Of a stretch of 17,822 bases of DNA, positions 1-6,293 are shown in pieces. The number at the start of each line of letters is the position of its first letter. The first letter of the stretch is position 1. The translations under genes were made by a program, and so were the position numbers. The DNA comes from Selenomonadaceae bacterium (GTDB lineage: Bacteria; Bacillota; Negativicutes; Selenomonadales; Selenomonadaceae). Below the pieces are notes generated by a model, which worked only from the letters and a program-made list of their open reading frames with translations, had not been told where the DNA came from and ran no database searches. Location of the stretch: assembly GCA_017390245.1 (NCBI GenBank), contig JAFPCE010000139.1:1-17822 (forward strand), read 5' to 3'.

Positions 1-2
1 TA

Positions 3-269
3 GGCATAACTGCCAAGAACATTGAGGTAGACACCGATGGTGACGGCAAGCTGGACACTGTAGCAGAAGCAGAAAACCAGATGGTAAAGGTATTTATGCG
101 TGGTGAGTACGGCGGCAACTTCGTCATCGGCCTTATCGACAATCCAACACTGAGCCAGGAAGGCATCAACATCTTCAACCTGGCCTTAACCACCTTCCAG
201 CAGTGGCCAACCTCCGCTTATCAGAAAGCAAAGGACGAAGCTGCCAAAAATCCAAAGAAAAAGAAATAA
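3..269 (+). CDS. Hypothetical protein with EF-hand-like loop, 5' truncated
   Basis: The frame is open to the left window edge, so this is the C-terminal 88 residues of a longer protein; the internal ATG at 81 has no ribosome binding site and is not the start. The visible part begins GITAKNIEV and continues with DTDGDGKLDT, which matches a calcium-binding EF-hand or dockerin-type loop (D-x-D-x-D-G-x-x-D). A region rich in hydrophobic and aromatic residues follows (VFMRGEYGGNFVIGLIDNP), and the protein ends in a lysine tail (NPKKKK). I do not recognise the family. The single acidic loop suggests metal binding, but this is inference from one motif. A rho-independent terminator 37 bases downstream ends the transcript, so it is not cotranscribed with htpG. 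Confidence 0.6.
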   Translation, partial: GITAKNIEVDTDGDGKLDTVAEAENQMVKVFMRGEYGGNFVIGLIDNPTLSQEGINIFNLALTTFQQWPTSAYQKAKDEAAKNPKKKK

Positions 270-306
270 AATATATTAAATTTGAAGAAGTGATATATAC
301 CTGATA

Positions 307-343
307 TACCTGGCTGGGCATAAACCTGGCCAGGTATTTTTTT
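307..343 (+). terminator. Rho-independent terminator of the upstream gene
   Basis: An 8 bp perfect stem (TACCTGGC / GCCAGGTA) with a 14 nt loop is followed by seven T. It lies just after the stop at 269. A terminator with a similar CCTGG/CCAGG stem occurs at 16401-16433. Confidence 0.85.
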
Positions 344-409
344 GTTAAGCAGTATGTATAAATAAGCAGGCGGCAGGCATGGAAAATAAATTATTTTTCG
401 TATAGTTAA

Positions 410-539
410 GCAGCAAGCTTAGAGGGGTGGGTGGTCGGGGGCAGGCAAAAGAAAAATAATTTGTTTTATATATAAGTATATATTGGATACTGTGTTTTCA
501 GATGCCCAGGCAGCAGCTTAACAGGGGTGGGAGGCCGGG
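410..539 (+). repeat. Two G-rich direct repeats, 100 bp apart
   Basis: The 344-552 spacer holds no gene. It contains two similar 22 nt segments at 410-431 and 510-531: GCAGCA(A)GCTTA, two or three variable bases, then GGGGTGGG. Each runs on into a further G-tract (424-441 and 524-539), giving four adjacent G runs (GGGG, GGG, GG, GGG or longer). The rest of the spacer is AT-rich. Related G-tract clusters occur at 2842, 4151 and 6588, all on this strand and all intergenic. Confidence 0.6.
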
Positions 540-552
540 AGAATGAAATCCC

Positions 553-581
553 TTGCATTTTTTGACTTTTTGATGTATTAT
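553..581 (+). promoter_or_regulatory. Sigma-A-type promoter of htpG
   Basis: A -35 box TTGCAT (553-558) lies 17 bp from a -10 box TATTAT (576-581). The predicted start of transcription near 588 places the CIRCE operator immediately downstream, as at known HrcA-controlled promoters. A second TTGACT at 562-567 has no -10 at suitable spacing. Confidence 0.65.
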
Positions 582-593
582 AGCTTTTGGAAC

Positions 594-620
594 TTAGCAC
601 TCAGCTTTAAGGAGTGCTAA
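594..620 (+). promoter_or_regulatory. CIRCE operator (HrcA binding site)
   Basis: The inverted repeat TTAGCACTC (594-602), nine spacer bases, then GAGTGCTAA (612-620) matches the CIRCE consensus without a mismatch. HrcA represses heat-shock genes through this element in many bacteria. It lies between the predicted transcription start and the htpG start codon, so htpG is predicted to be an HrcA regulon member. hrcA itself is not in the window. Confidence 0.95.
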
Positions 621-683
621 CATACATAAATATTAAATAGGCTGGGCCATATACAGCCCGCCTGCTTCAAAGGAGTAATAAAT

Positions 684-2639
684 ATGGCAAAGGAAACACA
701 TGAATTCCAAGCAGAAACAAAACAGCTGTTAAATCTCATGATTCACAGCATCTATACCAACCAGGAAATCTTCCTGCGGGAGCTGGTATCTAACGCATCA
801 GATGCCATTGACAAGCTGCACTTTGAGTCCCTGCAGAATCAGGACATCTTAGAAGGCAACTCTGACTTTGAAATCTTCTTAGTCCCAGACAAGGACAGCC
901 ACACTCTCACCATTTCCGATAACGGTATCGGCATGACCAAGGCAGAGGTAGCAGAAAACATCGGCACTATCGCCAAGTCCGGCACAAAGGCATTCTTAGA
1001 GCAGCTGCAGAAGGCCAAGGAAGAGGGTACTGCCGTTAACGACAAGGATATGATTGGCCAGTTCGGTGTAGGCTTCTACTCCGCATTTATGGTAGCAGAC
1101 AAGGTAACCATCGTTACCCGCAAGGCTGGCACTCAGGAAGCAGTACGCTGGGAGTCCACTGGTGACGGTACCTACACCTTAGAGGATTGTGAAAAGGAAA
1201 GCCGCGGTACAACCATTACCATGCACTTAGGTGAGGAGTTCTACGGCGACAAGGCAGAAAACGACTTCACTGATGCCTGGACCTTGGAGAGCCTCATTAA
1301 GAAGTACTCTGACTACGTCCGCTATCCTATCAAAATGAATATTGAAAAGGAAGAAATGCCAAGAGATGATGAAGGCAAAATCATCGAAGGCAAGGACCCT
1401 GTTAAAAAGATAGAGCTGAAGACCTTAAACTCCATGCAGCCACTGTGGACCAAGAACAAATCCGAAATCAAGGAAGAGCAGTACAACGAATTCCTGAAGA
1501 ACCAGTTCCATGAGTGGGAAGCACCTATGGAGGTATTCCATAATAAGGCTGAGGGCAGCGTAGAGTACACCTATCTCCTGTACATTCCAGCCAAAGCACC
1601 ATTTAACCTGTACCATACAGATTATGAGCCAGGGCTGCAGCTGTACTCCCGCCACGTATTCATTATGGATAAGTGCAAGGACCTTCTGCCAGACTATCTC
1701 CGCTTTGTGAAGGGCCTGGTAGATTCTCCAGATTTGTCCTTGAACATCTCCCGTGAGCTTTTGCAGCAGAGCCGTGAGCTGAAGACCATCGGCAAGAGCC
1801 TGGAAAAGACTATCTTAAAGTCTTTAGAGCGCAAGCTGAGAAACGACCGTGAGGCCTATGAGAAATTCTGGGCAGAGTACGGCAAGTCCATTAAGATTGG
1901 CATTTACAATAGCATTTATACCGGCGGTGACATTATCAACAAGCTGAAGGAGTTAGTACTCTTTACCAGCTCCAAGGAGAACAAGAACGTTTCCCTGAAG
2001 GAATACGTTGAGCGCATGCCAGAAAGCCAGAAGAAGATTTACTATGCAACTGGTGCTGACAGGGCAGCTATTGAAGCATTGCCTCAGATGGAGCTGTTAA
2101 AGGAAAAGGGCTTAGAGGTACTGTATCTCACCGATTCTGTTGACGAATTTGCTATTGAGGCTATCCGCACCTATGCTGACAAGGAATTCCAGTCCATCAG
2201 CCGTGGCGATCTGGACCTGGAGGATGCAGAGTCCCAGGAAGTGAAGAAAGAAGCAGAGGAAATCGCTAAGGAAAATGGCGACCTCATGACTGACATCAAG
2301 GAAGCACTGGACAACAAGGTAGCAGAGGTTAAAATCAGTACCCGCCTGAAGAACAGCGCTGTGTGCCTGGTAGCAGACGCTAACGGCCCAAGCCTCTCCA
2401 TGGAGCAGACCTTCGCTGCTATGGACAACCCAATGTTCAAGGCAAAGCGCATCATGGAGCTGAATCCAAAGCATGCCCTGTTCAACAGACTCCAGGAGCT
2501 CCATACCAAGGGTAAGGACACTCCAGAGTTCAAGGACTATTGCGAGCTTCTCTACAGCCAGGCATTGCTCATCGAAGGTATTATGCCAGAAAATCCAGCA
2601 GACTTCGCCAATAAGCTGGCAGCTCTGATGGCTAAATAA
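684..2639 (+). CDS. htpG: Molecular chaperone HtpG (bacterial Hsp90)
   Basis: This is the cytosolic ATP-dependent dimeric chaperone Hsp90/HtpG, which remodels client proteins, often together with DnaK. The 651-residue length is normal for the family. The N-terminal GHKL ATPase domain (about 1-230) shows the catalytic Glu33 and Asn37 in ELVSNASDAIDKL, the ATP-contacting DNGIGM (79-84), and the lid/glycine motif GQFGVGFYSAF (125-135). The middle domain carries the conserved LNISRELLQQSREL segment with the catalytic-loop arginine, and the C-terminal dimerisation domain ends LAALMAK without a eukaryotic MEEVD tail. The start is fixed by AAGGAG (670-675) eight bases upstream. The gene stands alone, with its own CIRCE-controlled promoter and terminator. 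Codon choice looks strongly biased, as expected for a highly expressed gene. Confidence 0.98.
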   Translation: MAKETHEFQAETKQLLNLMIHSIYTNQEIFLRELVSNASDAIDKLHFESLQNQDILEGNSDFEIFLVPDKDSHTLTISDNGIGMTKAEVAENIGTIAKSGTKAFLEQLQKAKEEGTAVNDKDMIGQFGVGFYSAFMVADKVTIVTRKAGTQEAVRWESTGDGTYTLEDCEKESRGTTITMHLGEEFYGDKAENDFTDAWTLESLIKKYSDYVRYPIKMNIEKEEMPRDDEGKIIEGKDPVKKIELKTLNSMQPLWTKNKSEIKEEQYNEFLKNQFHEWEAPMEVFHNKAEGSVEYTYLLYIPAKAPFNLYHTDYEPGLQLYSRHVFIMDKCKDLLPDYLRFVKGLVDSPDLSLNISRELLQQSRELKTIGKSLEKTILKSLERKLRNDREAYEKFWAEYGKSIKIGIYNSIYTGGDIINKLKELVLFTSSKENKNVSLKEYVERMPESQKKIYYATGADRAAIEALPQMELLKEKGLEVLYLTDSVDEFAIEAIRTYADKEFQSISRGDLDLEDAESQEVKKEAEEIAKENGDLMTDIKEALDNKVAEVKISTRLKNSAVCLVADANGPSLSMEQTFAAMDNPMFKAKRIMELNPKHALFNRLQELHTKGKDTPEFKDYCELLYSQALLIEGIMPENPADFANKLAALMAK

Positions 2640-2674
2640 TTTAAAAAGTCAAAAATTTATAGAATATGATACCA

Positions 2675-2708
2675 ATAAAAAAAGATGCCTGCGGGCATCT
2701 TTTTTATT
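2675..2708 (+). terminator. Rho-independent terminator of htpG
   Basis: The stem GATGCC / GGCATC around a short TGCG loop is extended by an A-run on the left and a T-run on the right (TTTTTTATT). It lies 36 bases after the htpG stop. The flanking A and T runs could make it work weakly in both directions. Confidence 0.9.
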
Positions 2709-2730
2709 AGAAAATATTGTTTAAGTATTG

Positions 2731-2815
2731 ATGGCGGCGGGGATTTGGCTGGATTTTCGCAGAAAATCCAGCCCTCCAAGTATCGGGGCAAGACAAACCC
2801 AGTTGGCAACGCCAT
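2731..2815. other. Structured spacer with an 11 bp perfect hairpin
   Basis: A perfect 11 bp hairpin (GGCTGGATTTT at 2747-2757, AAAATCCAGCC at 2763-2773, loop CGCAG) sits inside a weaker outer pairing, ATGGCG (2731-2736) with CGCCAT (2810-2815). No coding frame covers it and no T-run follows on either strand, so it does not look like a terminator. It could be the folded 5' region of the toxin transcript downstream, a separate small RNA, or a remnant of a hairpin-ended mobile element. I recognise no known riboswitch. Confidence 0.4.
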
Positions 2816-2867
2816 AAAAAACACCTAACGGCAGTGATATTGGGCGGTGGGTGGGAATAGATTGCCC

Positions 2868-2936
2868 ATGACTATACATGATTTTTTGTTTGCGTTAGTG
2901 ACGTTATTACTGATCATCGTAGACATCAAGGCATAA
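2868..2936 (+). CDS. Small hydrophobic peptide, putative par/Fst- or holin-like type I toxin
   Basis: A 22-codon frame encodes MTIHDF followed by an uninterrupted hydrophobic helix (LFALVTLLLIIV) and a short polar end, DIKA. This is the size and shape of small membrane toxins of type I systems, annotated as Fst or holin-like toxins. The ribosome binding site is poor: a G-rich tract (2842-2855) instead of AGGAGG, and TGGGC (2841-2845) can pair with GCCCA (2864-2868), hiding the start codon. Restrained translation of this kind is common in type I toxins. The stop codon abuts a bidirectional hairpin, and a convergent promoter faces it from 3061. The assignment rests on architecture rather than on a recognised family motif. 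A chance ORF is the alternative. Confidence 0.55.
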   Translation: MTIHDFLFALVTLLLIIVDIKA

Positions 2937-2980
2937 GAAAAACCTCCTGCAGTTTTCCCGACTAGTTAGGCGGTTTTCTT
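2935..2980. terminator. Bidirectional terminator shared by toxin mRNA and antisense RNA
   Basis: AAGAAAAACCTCC (2935-2947) pairs with GGCGGTTTTCTT (2969-2980) with one bulged A. The A- and T-rich stem base gives a T-run on both strands, so transcripts from either side could end here. This overlap is the hallmark of par/Fst-type loci, where toxin and antitoxin RNAs converge on one terminator. It may also end readthrough from the AraC-type gene. Confidence 0.7.
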
Positions 2981-3026
2981 ACTCGTTTTAACAGGGGCAG
3001 CTGATTGTTGCAGTGTGCCTTCCTTT
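2935..3026 (-). ncRNA. Putative antisense antitoxin RNA
   Basis: A good minus-strand promoter would start a transcript near 3026, running to the bidirectional hairpin at 2935. That gives an RNA of about 90 nt complementary to the 3' end of the toxin mRNA. A partly conserved direct repeat (GGCAGTGATATTG at 2830, GGCAGCTGATTGTTG at 2996) could provide a second contact between the RNAs near the toxin start, as the direct repeats do in pAD1 par. That similarity is imperfect and may be chance. No ORF of interest lies within the transcript. Confidence 0.45.
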
Positions 3027-3032
3027 GTTTGT

Positions 3033-3061
3033 AGTATATGGCATTCATTTTATTTTTGCAA
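3033..3061 (-). promoter_or_regulatory. Promoter for the antisense RNA
   Basis: On the minus strand, TTGCAA (3061-3056) is separated by exactly 17 bp from TATACT (3038-3033). It sits between the stop of the AraC-type gene and the toxin terminator, with no minus-strand gene directly in front of it, which favours a noncoding transcript. Confidence 0.6.
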
Positions 3062-3066
3062 GGATA

Positions 3067-3915
3067 TTATAGGCCTTTTCTGTAGCCCTTAGGGGTCAGG
3101 GAGAAGGCTTTTTTAAATTCTCTGGAAAAGGAGGAATAGTCATTAAACCCGCACTGGAAAGCCACATCAGCAATAGGATCATCTGTAGAGGCCAGCAGGC
3201 TCTTGGCCAGCATCAGCCGCTTGCTGGTAACATACTGGTGGATGCTGTAGCCAGTCATAGCCTTGAACTTGTGCATGAGATAGTAACGGCTGAGAGCACC
3301 AGCCTCAGCTAATTTGTCCACGCTAAGCTCCTCCGTCAGATGCTCATTGATATACACCAGCAGCTCCTGAATCTTGCTGTCATAGGTCACAGACTGCAGC
3401 TCCTGCAGCTCATTATCCATAAGGGAGCGGTTCAAAAGTATCATAAACTCAGCAAAGAGAATCTCCGTATAAAGCTCATTGGCATAGCCATCCTGATGGG
3501 CCACCTGCTCCAGCTTGTTCATGTGAAACAGCAGGTCATGGCTCTTGCCAGGAGGAGCATGCATGACACTAGAGCTCTGCCGGGCCATGGCAAAGCAGCT
3601 AGCCAGGTCATAGCGGCTCTGGCCCAGGTCAGATAGAAAATCCGGTGATACATAGATAACGATACGCTCGTAGCTCTTGCCAGGAGTAGTCACTGGCCGG
3701 TGAATCTCCCCAGCACTGACAAAGAGAATATCCCTGGCCTTCAGAGGATAGGTCTTACCCTCAATGATATAAGAAGCCTCACCATCTAAAAACATGATAA
3801 TCTTATGAAAATCATGATAATGAAAGGCCACAGGCTTCATGGCCCTGTCCTGCAGATGAAATATCCTGAACCGCTGCCGCAGATACCCCTTCTTCTCATA
3901 AACACCAGCATCCAT
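3067..3915 (-). CDS. AraC-family transcriptional regulator
   Basis: This is a one-component regulator: an N-terminal cupin-like sensor joined to a C-terminal AraC/XylS DNA-binding domain. The sensor (about 20-130) shows the FHYHDFHKIIMFLDGEASY and AGEIHRPV motifs typical of the AraC cupin. The last 100 residues carry two helix-turn-helix units, the first around LSVDKLAEAGALSRYYLMHKF and the second around IADVAFQCGFNDYSSFSREF, ending in LTPKGYRKG. The start at 3915 is chosen because AAGGAGG lies seven bases upstream, whereas an ATG 16 codons earlier lacks a ribosome binding site. The length of 282 residues is usual. The neighbours do not reveal a regulon: the nearest upstream gene is divergent, across a repeat-rich spacer. 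The ligand is unknown, although this cupin type often senses sugars. Confidence 0.93.
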   Translation of the reverse strand: MDAGVYEKKGYLRQRFRIFHLQDRAMKPVAFHYHDFHKIIMFLDGEASYIIEGKTYPLKARDILFVSAGEIHRPVTTPGKSYERIVIYVSPDFLSDLGQSRYDLASCFAMARQSSSVMHAPPGKSHDLLFHMNKLEQVAHQDGYANELYTEILFAEFMILLNRSLMDNELQELQSVTYDSKIQELLVYINEHLTEELSVDKLAEAGALSRYYLMHKFKAMTGYSIHQYVTSKRLMLAKSLLASTDDPIADVAFQCGFNDYSSFSREFKKAFSLTPKGYRKGL

Positions 3916-4003
3916 AGCAATCCCTCCTTCAGTAAAATAATAGCAAAAGCACGCCAAATCCATCTAAAGTAAAATTCTGGCATAAGCATACCTGCTTCAT
4001 TCA

Positions 4004-4177
4004 GAAAATAAAGAATACCCATAAAAGGCAGCGGGAGTATGCCATATATATATTTATATTTTTTAAAAATAAAGTATACACATAAAATGTGGCGGGAGCA
4101 TGCCATATATATTTATATTCTTTTCTGAAAATAAAATATTAACCATAAAAGGGTGGGTGGCGGGAGCATGCATCCCC
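4004..4177 (+). repeat. Three tandem AT-rich repeats with a G-rich core
   Basis: The 443-base spacer 3916-4358 contains three related units. Each has CATAAAA (4020, 4081, 4144; periods 61 and 63), then a G-rich core GCGGGAGYATGC (4031, 4092, 4160). In the first two units CATATATAT and TTATATT follow, and each unit is preceded by a GAAAATAAA-like segment. The third unit has extra G (GGGTGGGTGGCGGG, 4151-4164) and diverges after the core. The sequence is noncoding and lies upstream of both divergent genes, so it could be a leader, an operator region or a small mobile repeat. Confidence 0.65.
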
Positions 4178-4199
4178 ATAATATTTTATTTTCAGAAAA
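4121..4199. repeat. Perfect 20-21 bp inverted repeat around a G-tract cluster
   Basis: The arms at 4121-4140 and 4180-4199 are perfect reverse complements over 20 bp, and 4141/4179 add a further pair. The 37-39 nt between them hold the G-rich core (4151-4164), a GCATGC palindrome and CCCC. The size (about 79 bp) and near-perfect arms resemble a REP or MITE-type element. No transposase or clear target duplication is visible. Confidence 0.6.
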
Positions 4200-4224
4200 A
4201 TACTACAAAAGGCAGTATTTTTCT
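4194..4224. other. Hairpin competing with the adjacent inverted repeat
   Basis: AGAAAAATACT (4194-4204) and AGTATTTTTCT (4214-4224) form a perfect 11 bp stem with a 9 nt loop. The left arm shares six bases (4194-4199) with the right arm of the larger inverted repeat, so the two folds cannot both be complete. It could act as a minus-strand leader element for the AraC-type gene or be part of the repeat. Confidence 0.45.
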
Positions 4225-4292
4225 CTAAAACCCATTATAGCACTTTTTGCAATAAAAACAGCATTTTTTCGCTATTTTATGAAAATAATGCC

Positions 4293-4301
4293 TGCTATAA
4301 T
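4293..4301 (+). promoter_or_regulatory. Extended -10 promoter of the DapF-like gene
   Basis: TGC followed by a consensus TATAAT (4296-4301) forms an extended -10 box. The -35 region (TATTTT around 4273) is poor, which an extended -10 can compensate. It lies 57 bases before the start codon. Confidence 0.55.
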
Positions 4302-4358
4302 AAAACCATCAAATGAAGCTAACAACCCATAAGGGCATACATATAAGGGGGATTTAAA

Positions 4359-4703
4359 ATGTTAAAGGCAGATATCTTTGAACTCAACAACGTAGAATAC
4401 ATCGTCATCGACACCGCAAACATCACCATCGAGCAGATGGGCTTAGCCAAAATCGCCAGCTACCGCCAGGGTGTGGGCGCAGACCGCATCCTCTTGGTAG
4501 ACAAACAGACCAATACCTTGGTAGCTGCAGCGGACAGAAACGGTGCATACAGCATCCTTTCCATGTCTGATTATCGCATTGCCAACATCGTCCTTGGCAA
4601 AGGCGAGAAAACCGAAGAAATCTACCATATCGAACTGCACTTAACTGAGCATTTCGTTAAGCAGCTCATTGCTCCCGCCAAGAGCATGAGAATCGCAGGC
4701 TGA
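4359..4703 (+). CDS. DapF N-terminal-domain-like protein, apparently non-catalytic
   Basis: The 114-residue protein resembles only the first half of diaminopimelate epimerase. FELNNVEYIVIDTANI aligns with the DapF opening (GLGNDFxVVD), GVGADRILLVD with GVGxDxLLVV, and ADRNGAYS with the NADGSE segment. In DapF the next residues include a catalytic cysteine in a CGNG motif; here there is no cysteine anywhere, and the second DapF domain is missing. It cannot be a working epimerase by itself. The frame ends cleanly at its own stop and terminator, with a good ribosome binding site (AAGGGGG), so it looks like a maintained short gene rather than a fresh truncation. It stands alone between an extended -10 promoter and a terminator. 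A binding or regulatory role is possible, but nothing here shows it. Confidence 0.6.
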   Translation: MLKADIFELNNVEYIVIDTANITIEQMGLAKIASYRQGVGADRILLVDKQTNTLVAAADRNGAYSILSMSDYRIANIVLGKGEKTEEIYHIELHLTEHFVKQLIAPAKSMRIAG

Positions 4704-4749
4704 TACAGCACACAAAGTGCACCTTTAACAAATGAACCCTTATATTCAG

Positions 4750-4776
4750 CAAGGCCATTACTGGCCTTGTTTTTTT
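4750..4776 (+). terminator. Rho-independent terminator of the DapF-like gene
   Basis: A perfect 8 bp stem (CAAGGCCA / TGGCCTTG) with a TTAC loop is followed by seven T. Confidence 0.92.
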
Positions 4777-4777
4777 G

Positions 4778-4815
4778 CAAAAAAATCCCCTGAAGGCATA
4801 ACCTCCAGGGGATTT
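4778..4815 (-). terminator. Terminator of the DUF4143 ATPase gene
   Basis: AAATCCCCTG (4783-4792) pairs with CAGGGGATTT (4806-4815), and the stem continues imperfectly inwards (AGG/CCT). Read on the minus strand, the hairpin is followed by seven T, so it ends the minus-strand ATPase transcript. It converges with the plus-strand terminator at 4750. A near copy lies at 6151-6183. Confidence 0.88.
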
Positions 4816-4860
4816 GTACTTTAGCTGCTGCCAGGCAAAACTACAATCAAACCAGGGAAG

Positions 4861-6063
4861 CTAATAATCCTTCAGGAGAAAATCAATGATATTAACATTC
4901 TTGATGCCGTCATAATCCTTGATATAGCTCCGGTCCATAGTCAGCAGAACCTTTTCATACTGATCTGGTATTTTCTGCAAAGGTGCCAGTTCCCGCTGCA
5001 GGATGGTCTCATCAGTGACAGAGGCAGCCACCTGGTAATACACCTTTTCCTCAGCCTTGACAGCCACAAAGTCAACCTCCAGTGTGCCCAGCTTGCCTAC
5101 ACCCACCTGGTAGCCCCGGCGCAGCAGCTCCATATACACAATATTTTCCAGTACATGACCATAATCTCCGCCCCGGAATCCCAGCAGCGCATTGCGTATG
5201 CCATTATCCACTATGTAATATTTTTCCTGGGTCTTCAGATAAAGCTTGCCTTTGATATCGTATCTAGGGGCACGGTAAAAAATAAAGGCATTAGTCAGCA
5301 TCTTCAGATAGCTGTCAATGGTAGCAGCTGTGGTCTTGCGTCCCTTGCTGGTAAGATAACCGCTGAGCTTGCTGGTAGACACAGGATTGCCTGCATTATC
5401 TGCCAGAAATCGCACAACATTTTCCAGCAGAGAAGCATCCCGCAGAGCATTGCGCTGGACAACATCCTTCATCAGCACTGTATCATAGATACCTGCCAGC
5501 ACAGACTCTATCACTTCATTCTTTTGTGGCAGGTTTGGTATGATAGGCATACCACCATATTGCAGATACTGCTGAAAGGCTGCTTCTAGCTGCGACTGCT
5601 GCTGAGGCAGGAAATCCAGATATTCCCTGAAGGATAGTGGCATAACGTGAATCTCCACATAGCGCCCAGATAAAAGTGTAGATATCTCCGAAGATAGCAG
5701 TCTAGCATTAGAACCTGTCAGATAAATATCTGCCTGTCCCTCTGCAAACAGGGAGTTCACAGCCTTTTCCCAGCCCTGTACCAGCTGAATCTCATCCAAA
5801 AGCAGGTACACATGGCCTTTGCCTTGCATTTTCCTTTTTATCAGTTGATACAGCTGGCGGTAATCTTCTACCGGATCTAACAGCATCAGCTCAAAATTCA
5901 GCTGTATGATAGCTTCTGGGCTAATGCCATGGGACAATAAATGCTCTTTGAACATAGCCAGCAGGGTAGACTTGCCAGAGCGGCGCATACCAGCCATAAC
6001 CTTTATTAATGGCTGGTTTTGAAAATCTATGAGTTTTTGCAAATATAACTCTCTTTTAACCAT
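4861..6063 (-). CDS. AAA ATPase with DUF4143 C-terminal domain
   Basis: A 400-residue P-loop ATPase of the widespread AAA_14/DUF4143 type. Walker A is GMRRSGKS (25-32), Walker B is VYLLLDEIQ (85-93), and a sensor-like DIYLTGSNA follows (112-120), then the family's LSGRYVEIHVMPLSFREYL block (131-149). The C-terminal DUF4143 part has the layout of a PD-(D/E)XK nuclease fold: ENIVYMEL (306-313), EVDFV (329-333) and YYQVA (342-346), where the usual lysine is absent, so cleavage is doubtful. The cellular role of this family is poorly defined, and it is often found singly in variable regions. The start has AAGGTGAT upstream and a strong promoter. The gene stands alone between two near-identical hairpins, consistent with a single-gene cassette. 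Confidence 0.9.
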   Translation of the reverse strand: MVKRELYLQKLIDFQNQPLIKVMAGMRRSGKSTLLAMFKEHLLSHGISPEAIIQLNFELMLLDPVEDYRQLYQLIKRKMQGKGHVYLLLDEIQLVQGWEKAVNSLFAEGQADIYLTGSNARLLSSEISTLLSGRYVEIHVMPLSFREYLDFLPQQQSQLEAAFQQYLQYGGMPIIPNLPQKNEVIESVLAGIYDTVLMKDVVQRNALRDASLLENVVRFLADNAGNPVSTSKLSGYLTSKGRKTTAATIDSYLKMLTNAFIFYRAPRYDIKGKLYLKTQEKYYIVDNGIRNALLGFRGGDYGHVLENIVYMELLRRGYQVGVGKLGTLEVDFVAVKAEEKVYYQVAASVTDETILQRELAPLQKIPDQYEKVLLTMDRSYIKDYDGIKNVNIIDFLLKDY

Positions 6064-6081
6064 GTATCATCACCTTTTTAT

Positions 6082-6110
6082 ATTATAATATAAAAACTGT
6101 GTGATTACAA
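6082..6110 (-). promoter_or_regulatory. Promoter of the DUF4143 ATPase gene
   Basis: On the minus strand TTGTAA (6110-6105) and TATAAT (6087-6082) are separated by 17 bp, about 20 bases before the ATG. The leader is therefore very short and leaves little room for control other than at initiation. Confidence 0.7.
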
Positions 6111-6150
6111 AGAGATAATATTTTATAATAAGAAAATTTGGTAAAGAAAA

Positions 6151-6183
6151 TATCCCCTGAAGGTATAACCTCCAGGGGATTTG
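6151..6183 (-). terminator. Terminator of the small peptide gene; copy of the 4783-4815 hairpin
   Basis: TATCCCCTGAAGG, TATAA, then CCTCCAGGGGATTT forms the same hairpin as at 4783-4815 with only a few base changes. On the minus strand it is followed by a T-rich stretch (ATTTTCTTT), so it can end the transcript of the peptide gene at 6294-6503. The two copies stand in the same orientation on either side of the ATPase gene. Confidence 0.7.
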
Positions 6184-6293
6184 CCCTTGGTGAAGCTATA
6201 ACATTACCGAGCATACACAAAATTAATTACACTACAGAAAGTGGCTCACTTTTTCGCTATCACCAATGAGCTTTGAGCTCACATTTAGATTTA

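Noticed and set aside
81..269. Complete 62-residue gene starting at the ATG at 81
   Set aside because: The frame is open and protein-like back to the window edge and no ribosome binding site precedes 81.
1322..2533. Several 70-130 codon minus-strand frames inside htpG
   Set aside because: They are opposite-strand shadows of a strongly codon-biased gene, without ribosome binding sites or recognisable protein features.
3837..4106. 89-codon minus-strand frame across the repeat region into the AraC-type gene
   Set aside because: It overlaps the regulator in a different frame, is made largely of AT-rich repeat sequence and lacks a ribosome binding site.
4004..4177. CRISPR array
   Set aside because: The repeated part extends over most of each unit with no constant repeat and unique spacers, there are only three units, and no cas genes are seen.
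5155..5589. 144-codon plus-strand frame inside the DUF4143 ATPase gene
   Set aside because: The opposite strand encodes clear Walker and DUF4143 motifs; this frame has neither a ribosome binding site nor protein-like features.
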